NCBI RefSeq assembly: GCF_015356785.1
Contig: NZ_JAAEJV010000012.1
Span: 1-47,007 of the forward strand
Source: Candidatus Neptunochlamydia vexilliferae
GTDB lineage: Bacteria > Chlamydiota > Chlamydiia > Chlamydiales > Simkaniaceae
Direction: 5' to 3'
DNA length: 47,007 nt
The notes below the pieces were generated by a model. It saw only the letters and a program-made list of their open reading frames with translations, had not been told where the DNA came from and did no database searches. Made by a program: the position numbers and the translations under genes. This document shows, piece by piece, positions 1 to 8,719 of this stretch (position 1 is the stretch's first letter; every line of letters starts with the position of its first letter).

Positions 1-169
1 AACAGGAACAGATTATACAGAAATTACGCAGTTAATCTGAGAGAGGTAAAGCGGCAAAGATAATTGTCGCTAACCGGCAAAAATAGTTGACGCAAAACAC
101 AAGGAGTTGCAACAAAGCAGATGAAGATGTTATGGTTGCAGAAATGTATAAGTTATTTTTGCCCAGCTC

Positions 170-298
170 CTAAGGCTTATCTGGAAAGGTGTGGCGCACA
201 ACCGTTGTTTTTCCTGATTGTCTAGGGCCTACCACTGTGACAACAGGGTACCCTTGGGCTAATCCTTGGAGCTCTTCTTCTATAAATCTCTTATACAT
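170..298 (-). pseudogene. N-terminal fragment of an AAA_14/DUF4143-type ATPase
   Basis: A 42-codon reading frame starts at ATG 298, with an AGG-type ribosome binding site six bases upstream, and ends at TAG 170-172. It encodes the usual start of AAA_14/DUF4143 ATPases: a short helix (KRFIEEELQGLA) and then the Walker A segment VVTVVGPRQSGKTTVVRH at residues 19-36. Family members have about 380-450 residues, so only the P-loop region survives. No continuation is visible in the 169 bases to the window edge. I read it as a decayed accessory gene. The plus-strand frame over the same bases has the FPDCLGPTTVTTG pattern that arises as a shadow of a P-loop. Confidence 0.7.
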
Positions 299-354
299 AA
301 TAACCTGGCAAATCTGCAATTCAACTTCAAATTATCCGGGCCAACTGTTTTTGT

Positions 355-389
355 CAATAAATAAAGAAAGCCACCCTTTTACAGGTGGC
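355..389 (-). terminator. intrinsic terminator, minus strand
   Basis: The stem GCCACC (370-375) / GGTGGC (384-389) has an 8-base loop. On the minus strand it is followed by a T-rich run (TTTCTTTATTTATT). It would stop minus-strand transcripts, possibly those leaving the nucleoside hydrolase gene at 691-1746 after crossing the MITE. Confidence 0.55.
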
Positions 390-419
390 CCTCTTCATGG
401 ATTGAGGTATGGATCTTTA

Positions 420-578
420 GGGTCTGTCAAGAAGTAAATACTACAAGTTGACTGGCTGCGACTTTGCCAAATTAAGCTTCTTCGTCGCCCTTCCCTATTG
501 GGAATGATACTCCTCATTCAGCTCAATTTTGCTGCGTCTCGCTGATTCAAATTATAGCATTTACTTCTTGACCGACCC
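420..578. mobile_element. 159-bp palindromic MITE, copy 1
   Basis: The termini are GGGTCTGTCAAGAAGTAAAT and the inverse of GGGTCGGTCAAGAAGTAAAT. Weaker pairing continues through both arms to a small central hairpin (TTCCC/GGGAA). The element is flanked by the direct repeat TTA (417-419 and 579-581). A second copy of the same length lies at 17337-17495. It has no coding capacity. A 3-bp TNA-type target duplication suggests mobilisation by an IS5-like (IS1031-type) transposase, which is inference because no such enzyme is in the window. Confidence 0.8.
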
Positions 579-690
579 TTAGGCAGAAGTTCTTTACCTC
601 TGCTTTAGTAAATATTAATACAAACTTTACATGATAGGAGTTATTTTAGCAAACCTTTTTGTGAAACTTTTTGAAAACCTCTGCGAATCA

Positions 691-1746
691 CTAGTGTGAT
701 TCGGTGTGATTTTGCTTGATGTTTTCGGGAAGATTGAGCGTTTCGAGGAAGATTTTGTAAAAGGCATCGGTGTCGACTTCGGTGCAAACGTTAATCGGCA
801 CACCCTTCTTCGTCATCATGAGCCGTCCATACTCGGGCCCTTTTCGCATGTTAATCGTCAGGTTCAAGGTGCGGTAGGTGGCAATTTCAGGATGGGTGAT
901 GACAACTGCTGCTAAAGAATCTAGGAAGTAGTCCTTAAACCGTGCATGCATCTTGCTAAAGGGCTTGATCGCTTCATAGACAAAGTTAGCAGAAGGAGTT
1001 TTTCGGTCTTTCGACAGGCGGTCGAAAAAGGCTTTGGTAATCGGCACCTGTTCTGTCACATCAAAAGGAATGAGTGTAATGGGAACTCCTGAGTTAAAAA
1101 CATCAGAGGCTGCCTTAGCATCGAGGAAAATGTTATATTCCGCAGTGGTGTTTCGGAAGCCTTGAGGACGCCCCTCAATATTTCCTGGTGGGACAATAAC
1201 CCCTCCCATAATGTAGAGATGGTCGATATTCTCTTTAATGGCTGGGGTTTTTTCCATGGCGATAGCGAGATTTGTCAGCGGCCCCATGCAGAAAAGGGAG
1301 ATTTTATTGGGGCTATTCATAATGAGATCGACCATGAGGTCACTTGCAGAGACGCGGACCGGTTGGACCGGGTTTTGTGGGAGCTTAATCCCCCGCACGG
1401 CATCGGCCTCATCGCGCCACTCTTTTGGAAAGCTCCCCGCGGGGCTGAGCGATTTTTTGGCCCCATAGGCAACGGGAACATGAGATCGGCCAGCAAGCTC
1501 CAAAAGGTTGGAGATGTTTTTGGCTCCATATTCCCACCGAGACATTCCCCCACCAACGACGGTGATTGCTTTGATGTTTCCGCGGGGCGACTTAAGAAGG
1601 TAGAGAATTGCGACCATATCATCAAGGTCGACATCGGTGTCGACAATCATCGGGATAGGATGGGAGAGGTCCGAGGTCACCTTGCAGTGTCCAAGATGAC
1701 ACGTAAAGAGAGCTACCAGGCTAAAGAAAAAAGGGTGCAGTTTCAA
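691..1746 (-). CDS. secreted nucleoside hydrolase (IUNH family)
   Basis: A 351-aa protein of the inosine-uridine preferring nucleoside N-ribohydrolase family, which cleaves nucleosides to base and ribose. The family's calcium- and ribose-binding signature is present as DTDVDLDDMVA at residues 36-46, and the mid-protein segment LYIMGGVI fits the fold. An N-terminal hydrophobic stretch ending near residue 21 looks like a Sec signal peptide, so the enzyme probably acts in the periplasm or outside, perhaps salvaging host nucleosides. The start is TTG 1746: an in-frame stop lies three codons upstream and no ATG is available without losing the signal peptide. It is divergent from the permease gene at 1837. 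Substrate specificity cannot be read from the sequence. Confidence 0.85.
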   Translation of the reverse strand: MKLHPFFFSLVALFTCHLGHCKVTSDLSHPIPMIVDTDVDLDDMVAILYLLKSPRGNIKAITVVGGGMSRWEYGAKNISNLLELAGRSHVPVAYGAKKSLSPAGSFPKEWRDEADAVRGIKLPQNPVQPVRVSASDLMVDLIMNSPNKISLFCMGPLTNLAIAMEKTPAIKENIDHLYIMGGVIVPPGNIEGRPQGFRNTTAEYNIFLDAKAASDVFNSGVPITLIPFDVTEQVPITKAFFDRLSKDRKTPSANFVYEAIKPFSKMHARFKDYFLDSLAAVVITHPEIATYRTLNLTINMRKGPEYGRLMMTKKGVPINVCTEVDTDAFYKIFLETLNLPENIKQNHTESH

Positions 1747-1836
1747 CGTTCTTTACATTTTATTTATCTTCCATACTGTGATAAACGATTGCGATTTGTT
1801 TTTGCAAGCAAAAAAAAATTAGGTTATGATTAGGGA

Positions 1837-2628
1837 ATGTTGATGCAACTCATAGGCTTTGCCATTACAGGGGTCTTAGCAGGGACTCTTGCCGGTCTTC
1901 TCGGCATTGGAGGAGGGCTTGTCACCATCCCTTGTCTCCTTTTTATCTTTTCCCGCGCCGATATTGCTCCATCGATGCTGATGCACCTGGCGATTGGAAC
2001 CTCCCTTTCTGCAATGGTCTTTAATACCCTATCGGCAAGCTACTCCCATAAAAGAAAAAAAGGGGTTCTCTTTGCTGCGGTTAAACCGATGCTTCTTGGA
2101 ATTGCTGTTGGGGCTCTTTTAGGTGTGACTATTGCTCGGATGCTCTCGAGTCAATTCCTCGAAATCTTGTTTGGGGCTTTTGAATGTCTCGTAGGGATCC
2201 GCTTCCTCATTCCTAAAAAAGAGCACTATGTCGATACAGCAAACCTTCCCCCTTTCTGGGCCCTTAGTGGAATCGGCTTTGGGGTAGCCACCTTCTCAAC
2301 AATGCTTGGTATCGGAGGGGGGATCTTAAATGTTCCGATCCTCCACCACTTTAAAGTTCCCTTGAAAAAAGCGATTGGAACGGCCTCAGCGCTCAGCTTC
2401 TGCATCACCACCTTTGGAGCCATCTACTATCTCTTCTTAGGGTTTAATGCTCCTGAGACCTCTTATAGCATGGGCTACATCTACCTCCCCGCATTCTTTC
2501 TTGTGGCGGTCTTTGCCCTTTGCTTTGCCCCTCTTGGGGTAAAGCTAGCGCACCGTCTTCCCGCGGGAGTTCTAAAGAAGATCTTTGGGGTCGCCCTTGT
2601 TGTTATTGGACTCTCAATGATTCTATAG
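1837..2628 (+). CDS. TauE/SafE family anion exporter
   Basis: A 263-aa polytopic membrane protein of the sulfite exporter TauE/SafE family (COG0730, formerly DUF81). It has the two-fold internal repeat of the family, with the glycine motif LLGIGGGLVTIP at about residues 21-32 and again MLGIGGGILNVP at about 157-168. About eight membrane segments are expected. Family members export sulfite, sulfoacetate or related small organic acids; the substrate here is unknown. The sequence AGGGA directly precedes ATG 1837, so the second in-frame ATG at 1843 has better spacing and may be the true start. It stands alone on the plus strand, followed by an intergenic palindrome. Confidence 0.85.
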   Translation: MLMQLIGFAITGVLAGTLAGLLGIGGGLVTIPCLLFIFSRADIAPSMLMHLAIGTSLSAMVFNTLSASYSHKRKKGVLFAAVKPMLLGIAVGALLGVTIARMLSSQFLEILFGAFECLVGIRFLIPKKEHYVDTANLPPFWALSGIGFGVATFSTMLGIGGGILNVPILHHFKVPLKKAIGTASALSFCITTFGAIYYLFLGFNAPETSYSMGYIYLPAFFLVAVFALCFAPLGVKLAHRLPAGVLKKIFGVALVVIGLSMIL

Positions 2629-2748
2629 CTTACACCGATTCTACATGTCTATTGCTCTGTCTAATTTTATGTTCGATCTCCACACTTTGTCAGCCGAAAA
2701 AATCTCAACTAATCTACTCTCAATTTTAGGGTTGACAGAGCACTAGGT

Positions 2749-2913
2749 TCTGCTCTCGAAATTTAGGGCTAAGGAATTCAGAGGAGGTTTTCTTGAAACT
2801 TGCGATTTTTTTGCCGAATGTAAATAGTCAGGTGCTATTTTTGAGGCAAAAAAATCGCAAGTTTTTGGAAAGATCCCTGAAGACCTAGCAACGCGGCTTA
2901 TTTTGCTGTATCT
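2749..2913. repeat. intergenic palindromic element (about 165 bp, outer limits approximate)
   Basis: The inner stem is AAACTTGCGATTTTTTTGCC (2797-2816), perfectly matched by its inverse downstream. The apex is a small hairpin, AAATAG-tcaggtg-CTATTT (2822-2840). Outside this, pairing is patchy but recognisable to roughly 2749 and 2913. Architecture and size match the elements at 29923, 32162, 32974, 35234, 40449 and 43758. It may also terminate transcription between the convergent genes at 1837-2628 and 2949-3242. I see no target duplication. The rest of 2629-2948 contains nothing else I recognise. Confidence 0.65.
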
Positions 2914-2948
2914 TGAGTCCACCAAGACCATAATTTTCCGAATATTTT

Positions 2949-3242
2949 CTATATGGGGGCAGGGTCTGCAAAACCTGAAGTATCCTCTTGCATAGTACAA
3001 TTCGAATCAATCCAGTCAGCAACACGATTGGAGATCAACGTTTTCTCTTTCTCGGCTGAATCGCTCAACTTTAATTGAAGTATAACCTGACTGGTGAATA
3101 AGTCTATAAGCTTCTGACGGTCTTCAGGATAAAGGTTGTGGTCAATACGAACACGGTTTTTTAGTCCTAAATTTTTTAAATCATTAAAATTTAGTATATT
3201 ATCAATATTTTTTCTTAAATTTATTGCGTTTATGCTACTCAT
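2949..3242 (-). CDS. small protein of unknown function
   Basis: A 97-aa frame with ATG 3242 preceded by a GAGG ribosome binding site eight bases upstream. The predicted protein is hydrophilic and mostly helical, with no signal peptide, membrane segment or motif I recognise. It is lysine/asparagine/isoleucine-rich at the N-terminus, and its bases are more AT-rich than the neighbouring malic enzyme gene, which fits an accessory gene. The last ten residues (TSGFADPAPI) run close to the palindromic element at 2749-2913, so the original C-terminus may have been altered. It is separated from malic enzyme by 68 AT-rich bases. It may be a real gene or a decayed one. Confidence 0.45.
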   Translation of the reverse strand: MSSINAINLRKNIDNILNFNDLKNLGLKNRVRIDHNLYPEDRQKLIDLFTSQVILQLKLSDSAEKEKTLISNRVADWIDSNCTMQEDTSGFADPAPI

Positions 3243-3310
3243 TTTTTAAACCTCATTTTAACTCTTAAAAAGTAAACTCAAAAAAATTCAAGAATTGGTT
3301 TTGAGTGTAA

Positions 3311-5014
3311 TTATTTCTTTTTATAGCGGGCGTACTTCGGTTCCCACATCGCCTCACGCACCGCTTTTTCAAGATCGGCTGGTGGGCTCTGACAGACACC
3401 TTCTTCCACTGCTTGCTTAGCGACAGCGATGGCGACATCTAAAGAGATCGCCCGCAGTTCGGTTAAGCGGGGGAAAAGGGAAGCATACGGATTGTTTAGA
3501 ACAGGGGCATACTTACTTAAGACATCCGCTGCTTTAAGGAACATTGCATCGGTGACACGGGTAGCTCCTACAGCGATTACTCCAAGGCCCACGCCGGGGA
3601 AGATAAAAACGTTATTGCACTGCCCGATCACATAGGTCTTCCCCTCATGTTCGATCGGCTTATAGGGACTACCAGTAGCGATCAGCGCCTGTCCTTGGGT
3701 CCACTTTAGAAGGTCCTTTGGATGGGCTTCTGAGCGGGAGGTGGGGTTAGATAGAGGGAAGATAATCGGACGGGCGACATGCTTTTTCATTTCGGTGACA
3801 ATCTCTTCGTTAAAGGTCCCCGGTTGTGTGGAGGTCCCAATCAGGATCGTCGGCTTGGCATGCTGGATCGTTTCAAGAAGAGGAATATGTTGCATATCCT
3901 TAACTCCCCACTTCTCGATCGCTTCCTCTTTTTGGGCAAACCGCTTTTTGAGATCATCGAGCCCTTCTGAACCCGTATGGGCAAGACCATTTCTTCCCAT
4001 GACGAAGATCTTTTCTTTGGCCTCTTCTCTGGAGGCCCCTTCGAGCATCATCGCTTGGGTCAGGAGCTCAGCAATCCCGATACCGGCAGAACCTGCTCCG
4101 AAAAGGACAATCCGTTGCTCTTTAATATCGCCATTCATCCCTTTGATCGCTGCGAGTAGGCCTGCAACGACCACGCCTGCCGTTCCTTGGATATCATCGT
4201 TAAAGCAGCAAACCTTTTCTCGGTAGCGGTCAAGGAGGGGTTGGGCCTGGTCTTTTGCAAAGTCTTCCCATTGAATCAGGACGTTGGGGAACCGCTTGGT
4301 CACCGCTTGAACAAACGCTTCAACAAAAGCGTCATAGTCAGGGCCGCTCAGCCGCTCATGGCGCCAACCGAGATAGAGGGGATCGTTTAAAAGGTTTTGA
4401 TTGTTTGTGCCAACGTCAAGGGTAATCGGAAGGGTATAGGCGGGGTGAACGCCTCCAAAAAGAGAGTAAAGGGCGAGTTTTCCCACAGGAATTGCCATCC
4501 CTCCCATGCCGAGATCGCCTAGCCCTAAGATGCGGGCCCCATCGGTGACCACGATCACATCGACCCGATCGCGCGGGATGTTATTGACAATCTCTTCGAT
4601 CCGCTCTTTATGGGGATAGGAGATATAAACTCCCCTATTTTCGGTGTAGATGTTGCTGTAGTTTAGAGAGGCATCTCCCACTGTTGGCGTATAGATGTAA
4701 GGGAGCATTTCTTCGGGATGCTCAGAGCAAAGGGCGTAAAAAAGGGTTTCATTCCGGTTTTGAAGGGATGCTAAGAAGGCATACCGCCCAATATCGGTCT
4801 CTTTTTTCTGGAATTTGCCATAGGCTCTTTTCAGTTGCTCTTCGAGGGTTGAGGTGTGGAAGGGAAGAAGGCCGTGAAGACCGAGTTCGTGCCTTTCCTC
4901 TTCGGTAAAGGCGGTTCCTTTATTGAGGACGGGGTCATGGAGGATATCACTTGCCTCTAAGCCGATTTCAACAACCTCTTCTCCGTTTTCAAATCTACGC
5001 TTTATTTCTGTCAT
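3311..5014 (-). CDS. maeA: NAD-dependent malic enzyme
   Basis: A full-length 567-aa malic enzyme of the large bacterial/eukaryotic type (SfcA/MaeA), which oxidatively decarboxylates malate to pyruvate and CO2 with NAD(P)H formation. The Tyr motif YIYTPTVGDA lies at residues 107-116, the catalytic lysine region is around PVGKLALYS (177-184), the metal-binding NDDIQGTAG is at 272-280, and the nucleotide fold GAGSAGIGIAE starts at about 307. It is the last gene of a five-gene minus-strand operon, and its ATG overlaps the stop of the NTT-like carrier by four bases. In an intracellular bacterium it would connect host-derived dicarboxylates to pyruvate and reductant. NAD rather than NADP use is inferred from the family. 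Confidence 0.95.
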   Translation of the reverse strand: MTEIKRRFENGEEVVEIGLEASDILHDPVLNKGTAFTEEERHELGLHGLLPFHTSTLEEQLKRAYGKFQKKETDIGRYAFLASLQNRNETLFYALCSEHPEEMLPYIYTPTVGDASLNYSNIYTENRGVYISYPHKERIEEIVNNIPRDRVDVIVVTDGARILGLGDLGMGGMAIPVGKLALYSLFGGVHPAYTLPITLDVGTNNQNLLNDPLYLGWRHERLSGPDYDAFVEAFVQAVTKRFPNVLIQWEDFAKDQAQPLLDRYREKVCCFNDDIQGTAGVVVAGLLAAIKGMNGDIKEQRIVLFGAGSAGIGIAELLTQAMMLEGASREEAKEKIFVMGRNGLAHTGSEGLDDLKKRFAQKEEAIEKWGVKDMQHIPLLETIQHAKPTILIGTSTQPGTFNEEIVTEMKKHVARPIIFPLSNPTSRSEAHPKDLLKWTQGQALIATGSPYKPIEHEGKTYVIGQCNNVFIFPGVGLGVIAVGATRVTDAMFLKAADVLSKYAPVLNNPYASLFPRLTELRAISLDVAIAVAKQAVEEGVCQSPPADLEKAVREAMWEPKYARYKKK

Positions 5015-6261
5015 GCTCTTCTCCTTGATCCATCAAGTGTATCCAAAGTCTCTTTCTTTTGGAAGTACAAAAAGGCCACTGCAAGCCAAATTGCAAATAA
5101 AGCAAAGGGACCCCACGAGTAGGCATAAGGGAGTTTGTCGGCAGAAAGGGCTCCCATCCCAATCACAAATAAAGAGGCAAGCCCCTTGGCAGAGCGATAG
5201 GCAAAGACATCGATAACCGCCTTGGCCTTAAATTTTTCTTCGGTTTTAAGAGGGACGTAGAGCATCTCTTTTAAGATATTAAAGACCGAGTAATCGAAGG
5301 TTTTGATGACGCTAAAGCTATAGGTAATAAAGGCAAAGCTCGGGTTAAAAATGGTAAGGATCGCATTTCCAAATAAAACTCCCGGTACGACAAAGTGGCT
5401 CCGTCTAAACCCTAAAAACTGGACCAAGAGAAAGGTGGCAAAAAACTGGAGGCAGAGCTTAAAAGCGTTGATGAGCCCCCAGAGGCGCCCATAGAATTCT
5501 GTTCGGAGATCCTGAACCGGGAATCGCTCCTGCAAAAAGGAGCTAAACTGGTAGTCCATAATGGTGGTTGACAGCTGCATTAAAACCACAATTATGAGGA
5601 TAAACTTCAGTGCTTTTGAGCTTTTAATAAGCTGGAGACCTCCCCGTGTCCGCTCTTTAGTTGCAGAGAGCCCTCCCCCGCTCCGCCGTAGCATGGCGTA
5701 GTAAGCCCCAATGAATAAAAGATAGAGAGGAACGGTTAGGAAAAGAAGGTGCTCTGAACCCATCTTCACGGCAAAAAAGCCCGGAACAATGCTTCCAAAG
5801 ATCGCCCCAATCCCACTCACTCCAAACAAAATTCCATAGAGGTACTTGGCCTTATTCAGCGATGTTTTGGTGTGGATGACCGACCAGAGCTGTTGGAACA
5901 TGAGCATCACATAGATATCTTTCCAGATGTAGAGGAGGAAAGCGAGCGAGGGGTGTTCTCTCACGAAGAGGCCACAGATCCCATTGATCCCCATCGTGGC
6001 GAAGACGGTGATCAGGAACATCCGAAAGCAGCCAAACCGCTCCAAAAAGCGGTTATAGAAGGTGACGACCAGAAGGTTCAGAGGGATGGTAAGAAGCCAC
6101 GCATAAGGGTAAAGGCTCACATTATAGTGAGCCAGAAAAATCGAGTTACTCGTTGGCTTAGTAATTGCATACTCGGCGGTGATAAAAAAGCCAGAGAGCA
6201 TCGCAAAAAGGAGGAAGAGCTTTTCCCCATGAAGCTGTCGAATCCAATTTTTAACTTTCAT
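5011..6261 (-). CDS. short NTT/TLC-family nucleotide transporter-like membrane protein
   Basis: A 416-aa polytopic protein resembling the ATP/ADP translocase (TLC/NTT) family used by chlamydiae and rickettsiae to import host nucleotides. Support includes the early segment FFITAEYAITKPTSNS, the YNRFLERFG and LLYIWKDIYVMLMFQQLW regions, and about 11-12 hydrophobic segments. Typical NTTs have about 500 residues; this one is clearly shorter, with short N- and C-terminal tails, and I do not see several of the charged residues expected of energy-exchange NTTs. It may move another nucleotide, a cofactor or something else. Four-base ATGA overlaps with both the protease gene upstream and malic enzyme downstream show translational coupling. 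The family call is fairly safe; the substrate is unknown. Confidence 0.75.
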   Translation of the reverse strand: MKVKNWIRQLHGEKLFLLFAMLSGFFITAEYAITKPTSNSIFLAHYNVSLYPYAWLLTIPLNLLVVTFYNRFLERFGCFRMFLITVFATMGINGICGLFVREHPSLAFLLYIWKDIYVMLMFQQLWSVIHTKTSLNKAKYLYGILFGVSGIGAIFGSIVPGFFAVKMGSEHLLFLTVPLYLLFIGAYYAMLRRSGGGLSATKERTRGGLQLIKSSKALKFILIIVVLMQLSTTIMDYQFSSFLQERFPVQDLRTEFYGRLWGLINAFKLCLQFFATFLLVQFLGFRRSHFVVPGVLFGNAILTIFNPSFAFITYSFSVIKTFDYSVFNILKEMLYVPLKTEEKFKAKAVIDVFAYRSAKGLASLFVIGMGALSADKLPYAYSWGPFALFAIWLAVAFLYFQKKETLDTLDGSRRRA

Positions 6262-7490
6262 TCACCTATTATAGCATGAAAGCGCTTTTCATACTTCCCC
6301 TTCTTCCCTTCGCACCAGGGGTGGTAGGTGTTGAAGTAGGTGATGCGGGAGCCGATCGAGGGGTGGGAGGCGCGGAAAAGCATATAGAGCTTACCCGGCC
6401 AGGGATAGCCAAGGTTGTTGTACTGCAGCTTGACGAAGCCGGTTGCTGCCGCCTCATTGAGGTGGGTAAGCTCAAGGCCGAAGGTGTCGGCATCGTGCTC
6501 TTTTTTTTGCGAGGCGAGGTTCGAGATGGGTGAGAGGAGAAAAGAGTAAAACGTATAGAGAAGGATAATGAGAGGAAGCGAAGCAATATCGTTCCAACCC
6601 CCTAACTTGCGGACATAGCGATTGCCTGTTATGTAAACAAGGGAAAGGATGGCAATAGATAGAGCTGTTTGGATGGCGATCCCCCACCAAATATGGTGAA
6701 GCACATAGTGGCCCATCTCATGCCCCATGACAAAAAGAAGCTCGTCCTCACTTAACCCTTTGATCGCGGTATCCCAGATCACAATCCGCTTGCTGGTTCC
6801 GATCCCTGTGACGTAGGCATTGATTGCTTTCGTATCAGTACTTTTATTGACCTCGTAGACGCGACTCCCCTCAATCCCAGCGCGGTAGGCAAGGTGCAAG
6901 ATTTTTTGCTCAAGTTGCTTGTCCTGCATCGGTCCAAACTGATTAAAAAGGGGGGAGACCCATAAGGGATAAATCAAAACAAAGAAAAGGGTCATAGGAA
7001 AGCTTAACAGGCCAAAATAGAGCCACCATCGCTTGGGGCTGACCCGGATCACTCCATAGAGGATCCAAACAAGGATGATCCCGACCCCTGTCGACATCCC
7101 CGTTCCAATTAGGTAGTGCTGGAGCCAGCGGCCGAGGGGCTGGTTAGAAAGGCCATAGGAGTGGGGGCGGATGTAGCTGGTATAAAAATCGAGAGGGAGG
7201 GTTAGGACAGTGACAATCAAAAGGAAAAAGAGGGCAAAAAGAGCCGTTTTCCACAGCCATATCCCGGTGATCCTTTGGCAAAAATTGCGCAACCTCACCC
7301 CAAAACCACTAAAGAGGATGAGGGCAGGGATGGCTAAACTCCAAAGAAGCTGGATAGCCCAAAGAATATTTCCAGACTTGTAGAAGGAAACTGCCTCAGG
7401 AGTGGATTCTGGAACCGCTACCGGTGTAAAGTCACACTCCGCAGCAAATCCGCATACCGCAAAGAGTAAAAAAAGGATCAATTTTTTCAT
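6258..7490 (-). CDS. M48 family metalloprotease (Ste24/CAAX prenyl protease 1-like)
   Basis: A 410-aa integral membrane zinc metalloprotease of family M48A. The zinc motif HEMGH is at residues 257-261 and the third ligand glutamate lies in EHDADTFGLEL at 331-341, as in Ste24. An N-terminal hydrophobic stretch (1-16) looks like a signal sequence, and several membrane spans precede the catalytic region, as in eukaryotic and bacterial Ste24 homologues. In bacteria such proteins are linked to membrane protein quality control; prenyl-protein processing cannot be assumed. It overlaps the HD-domain gene upstream and the NTT-like gene downstream by four bases each, so it is made from the same transcript. 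Confidence 0.9.
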   Translation of the reverse strand: MKKLILFLLFAVCGFAAECDFTPVAVPESTPEAVSFYKSGNILWAIQLLWSLAIPALILFSGFGVRLRNFCQRITGIWLWKTALFALFFLLIVTVLTLPLDFYTSYIRPHSYGLSNQPLGRWLQHYLIGTGMSTGVGIILVWILYGVIRVSPKRWWLYFGLLSFPMTLFFVLIYPLWVSPLFNQFGPMQDKQLEQKILHLAYRAGIEGSRVYEVNKSTDTKAINAYVTGIGTSKRIVIWDTAIKGLSEDELLFVMGHEMGHYVLHHIWWGIAIQTALSIAILSLVYITGNRYVRKLGGWNDIASLPLIILLYTFYSFLLSPISNLASQKKEHDADTFGLELTHLNEAAATGFVKLQYNNLGYPWPGKLYMLFRASHPSIGSRITYFNTYHPWCEGKKGKYEKRFHAIIGE

Positions 7491-8719
7491 CGCAACGCAT
7501 CCACATGGCTCAGTTTTTTCCTAATTTCTGCCTCATACTGAGGAGCAACGTAAACCCAGCTCCGCTCTTTGGGAGGGACAGAGATCTCTGAAAGGTTTTC
7601 CCCAACGTCGATCGTTCCATCTTGCCTTAAAACAGGGACATTGAGGCCGATCGTTTTCTTTCCTACAGGGGTAAGCTCCCAGGCAATTTCATCTTCAGGG
7701 ATGTTAAGGGCGCGGAGCTCCTCTTCTTCTGGAGGAGCCGAGAGAGCAATCGCGCGGAAGCGGTAGTTGCGGATGTAGAGACATTTTGCATCGAAGTGGC
7801 CGGGATGATTTTCATCGCGCGAGGCAACATTGAGCTCAGCGAGGACCTCATTATCGGTCATCGAAACGTACCGCTCTAAATCTTCGCCCAGATCGTAGTA
7901 AATCGTCTCCATAAAGCGGGCTAAGTGGTAACTATACGATTTGACACTTGAATACTGGTAAAGACGCTTGTGCATGTAGTGGCGCGCCAAAAGAAGCGCT
8001 TCACACGACTCGACCCCATTTTCCTCGACGCCGAGGACGAGGTTTCCTTCAGGGGTGAGGATGATTTTGAGCATTTCGATCAGCTGATGGTAGTCGAAGA
8101 GGCCATAAGCAAGACCTGTGCACTGCGAGTCGCGCAGCAAGTAATCGATACGATCCGATCCAAAAAAGTCCCCTGTGATGATCTCTGTAACAACCCGCTC
8201 CCATGGGGTGAATTCCTTTCCAAACTTCTTTTCGCCAAGGGCGACTTTCATCACATCTTGCTTCACATCATGGCCAGGCGCCTCTTTTGCAAAAGCTTCC
8301 CAAACAGGAGATAGGAACGCACTTTCCATGATCTTTTGGGTCCACACCTCATGTCCTCCTTTGCCGAGGAGGCGGTGTTCTGCCACATGGCTAAAGGGAA
8401 GGTGACCCAGGTCGTGGCACAGGGCCGCGAGTCTCACAACCCGCCGCCAATAGCGATGCTCGTCGCTTCCACACTTAGGAACCAACCCCTCTAAAACTTT
8501 CGGAAGCTCTTCGAAGGTGATCTGATCGTAGATCCGCGTCGCCAGCTCCATCACTCCTAAAGAGTGCTCAAAACGGCGGTGGGTTGCCCCAGGATAGACG
8601 AAGAAGGTCACCCCTAACTGGTGGATATAGTGAAGGCGCTGAAAGGGAGGGGTGTGAATGAGCATACTTTCGAGCTTATCGAGGTGGATAAAGCGGTGAA
8701 CAGGATCATAAATTTTCAT
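7487..8719 (-). CDS. HD-domain phosphohydrolase (COG1078, dGTPase-like)
   Basis: A 410-aa protein of the HD superfamily group that includes SAMHD1-like and deoxynucleotide triphosphohydrolases. The metal-binding residues are seen as H in RRFEHSLGV (about residue 52), HD in LCHDLGHLPFSH (102-103), and an aspartate in FFGSDRIDYLLRDS. The start used is the ATG at 8719, which is preceded by GGAG at good spacing inside the end of the permease gene; a longer frame from 8755 has no ribosome binding site and adds residues atypical of the family. It overlaps the permease gene by 14 bases and the protease gene by four. The true substrate (dNTP or another nucleotide) is not determined by sequence. Confidence 0.88.
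   Translation of the reverse strand: MKIYDPVHRFIHLDKLESMLIHTPPFQRLHYIHQLGVTFFVYPGATHRRFEHSLGVMELATRIYDQITFEELPKVLEGLVPKCGSDEHRYWRRVVRLAALCHDLGHLPFSHVAEHRLLGKGGHEVWTQKIMESAFLSPVWEAFAKEAPGHDVKQDVMKVALGEKKFGKEFTPWERVVTEIITGDFFGSDRIDYLLRDSQCTGLAYGLFDYHQLIEMLKIILTPEGNLVLGVEENGVESCEALLLARHYMHKRLYQYSSVKSYSYHLARFMETIYYDLGEDLERYVSMTDNEVLAELNVASRDENHPGHFDAKCLYIRNYRFRAIALSAPPEEEELRALNIPEDEIAWELTPVGKKTIGLNVPVLRQDGTIDVGENLSEISVPPKERSWVYVAPQYEAEIRKKLSHVDALR

Noticed and set aside
189-437. 82-aa plus-strand frame with FPDCLGPTTVTTG
   Set aside because: It is the antisense shadow of a Walker A region (GPRQSGKTT) in the minus-strand ATPase fragment, and its end runs into the MITE.
1162-1833. 223-aa plus-strand frame opposite the nucleoside hydrolase
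   Set aside because: The minus strand carries the family's DTDVDLDD motif and signal peptide. The plus frame has no recognisable features.
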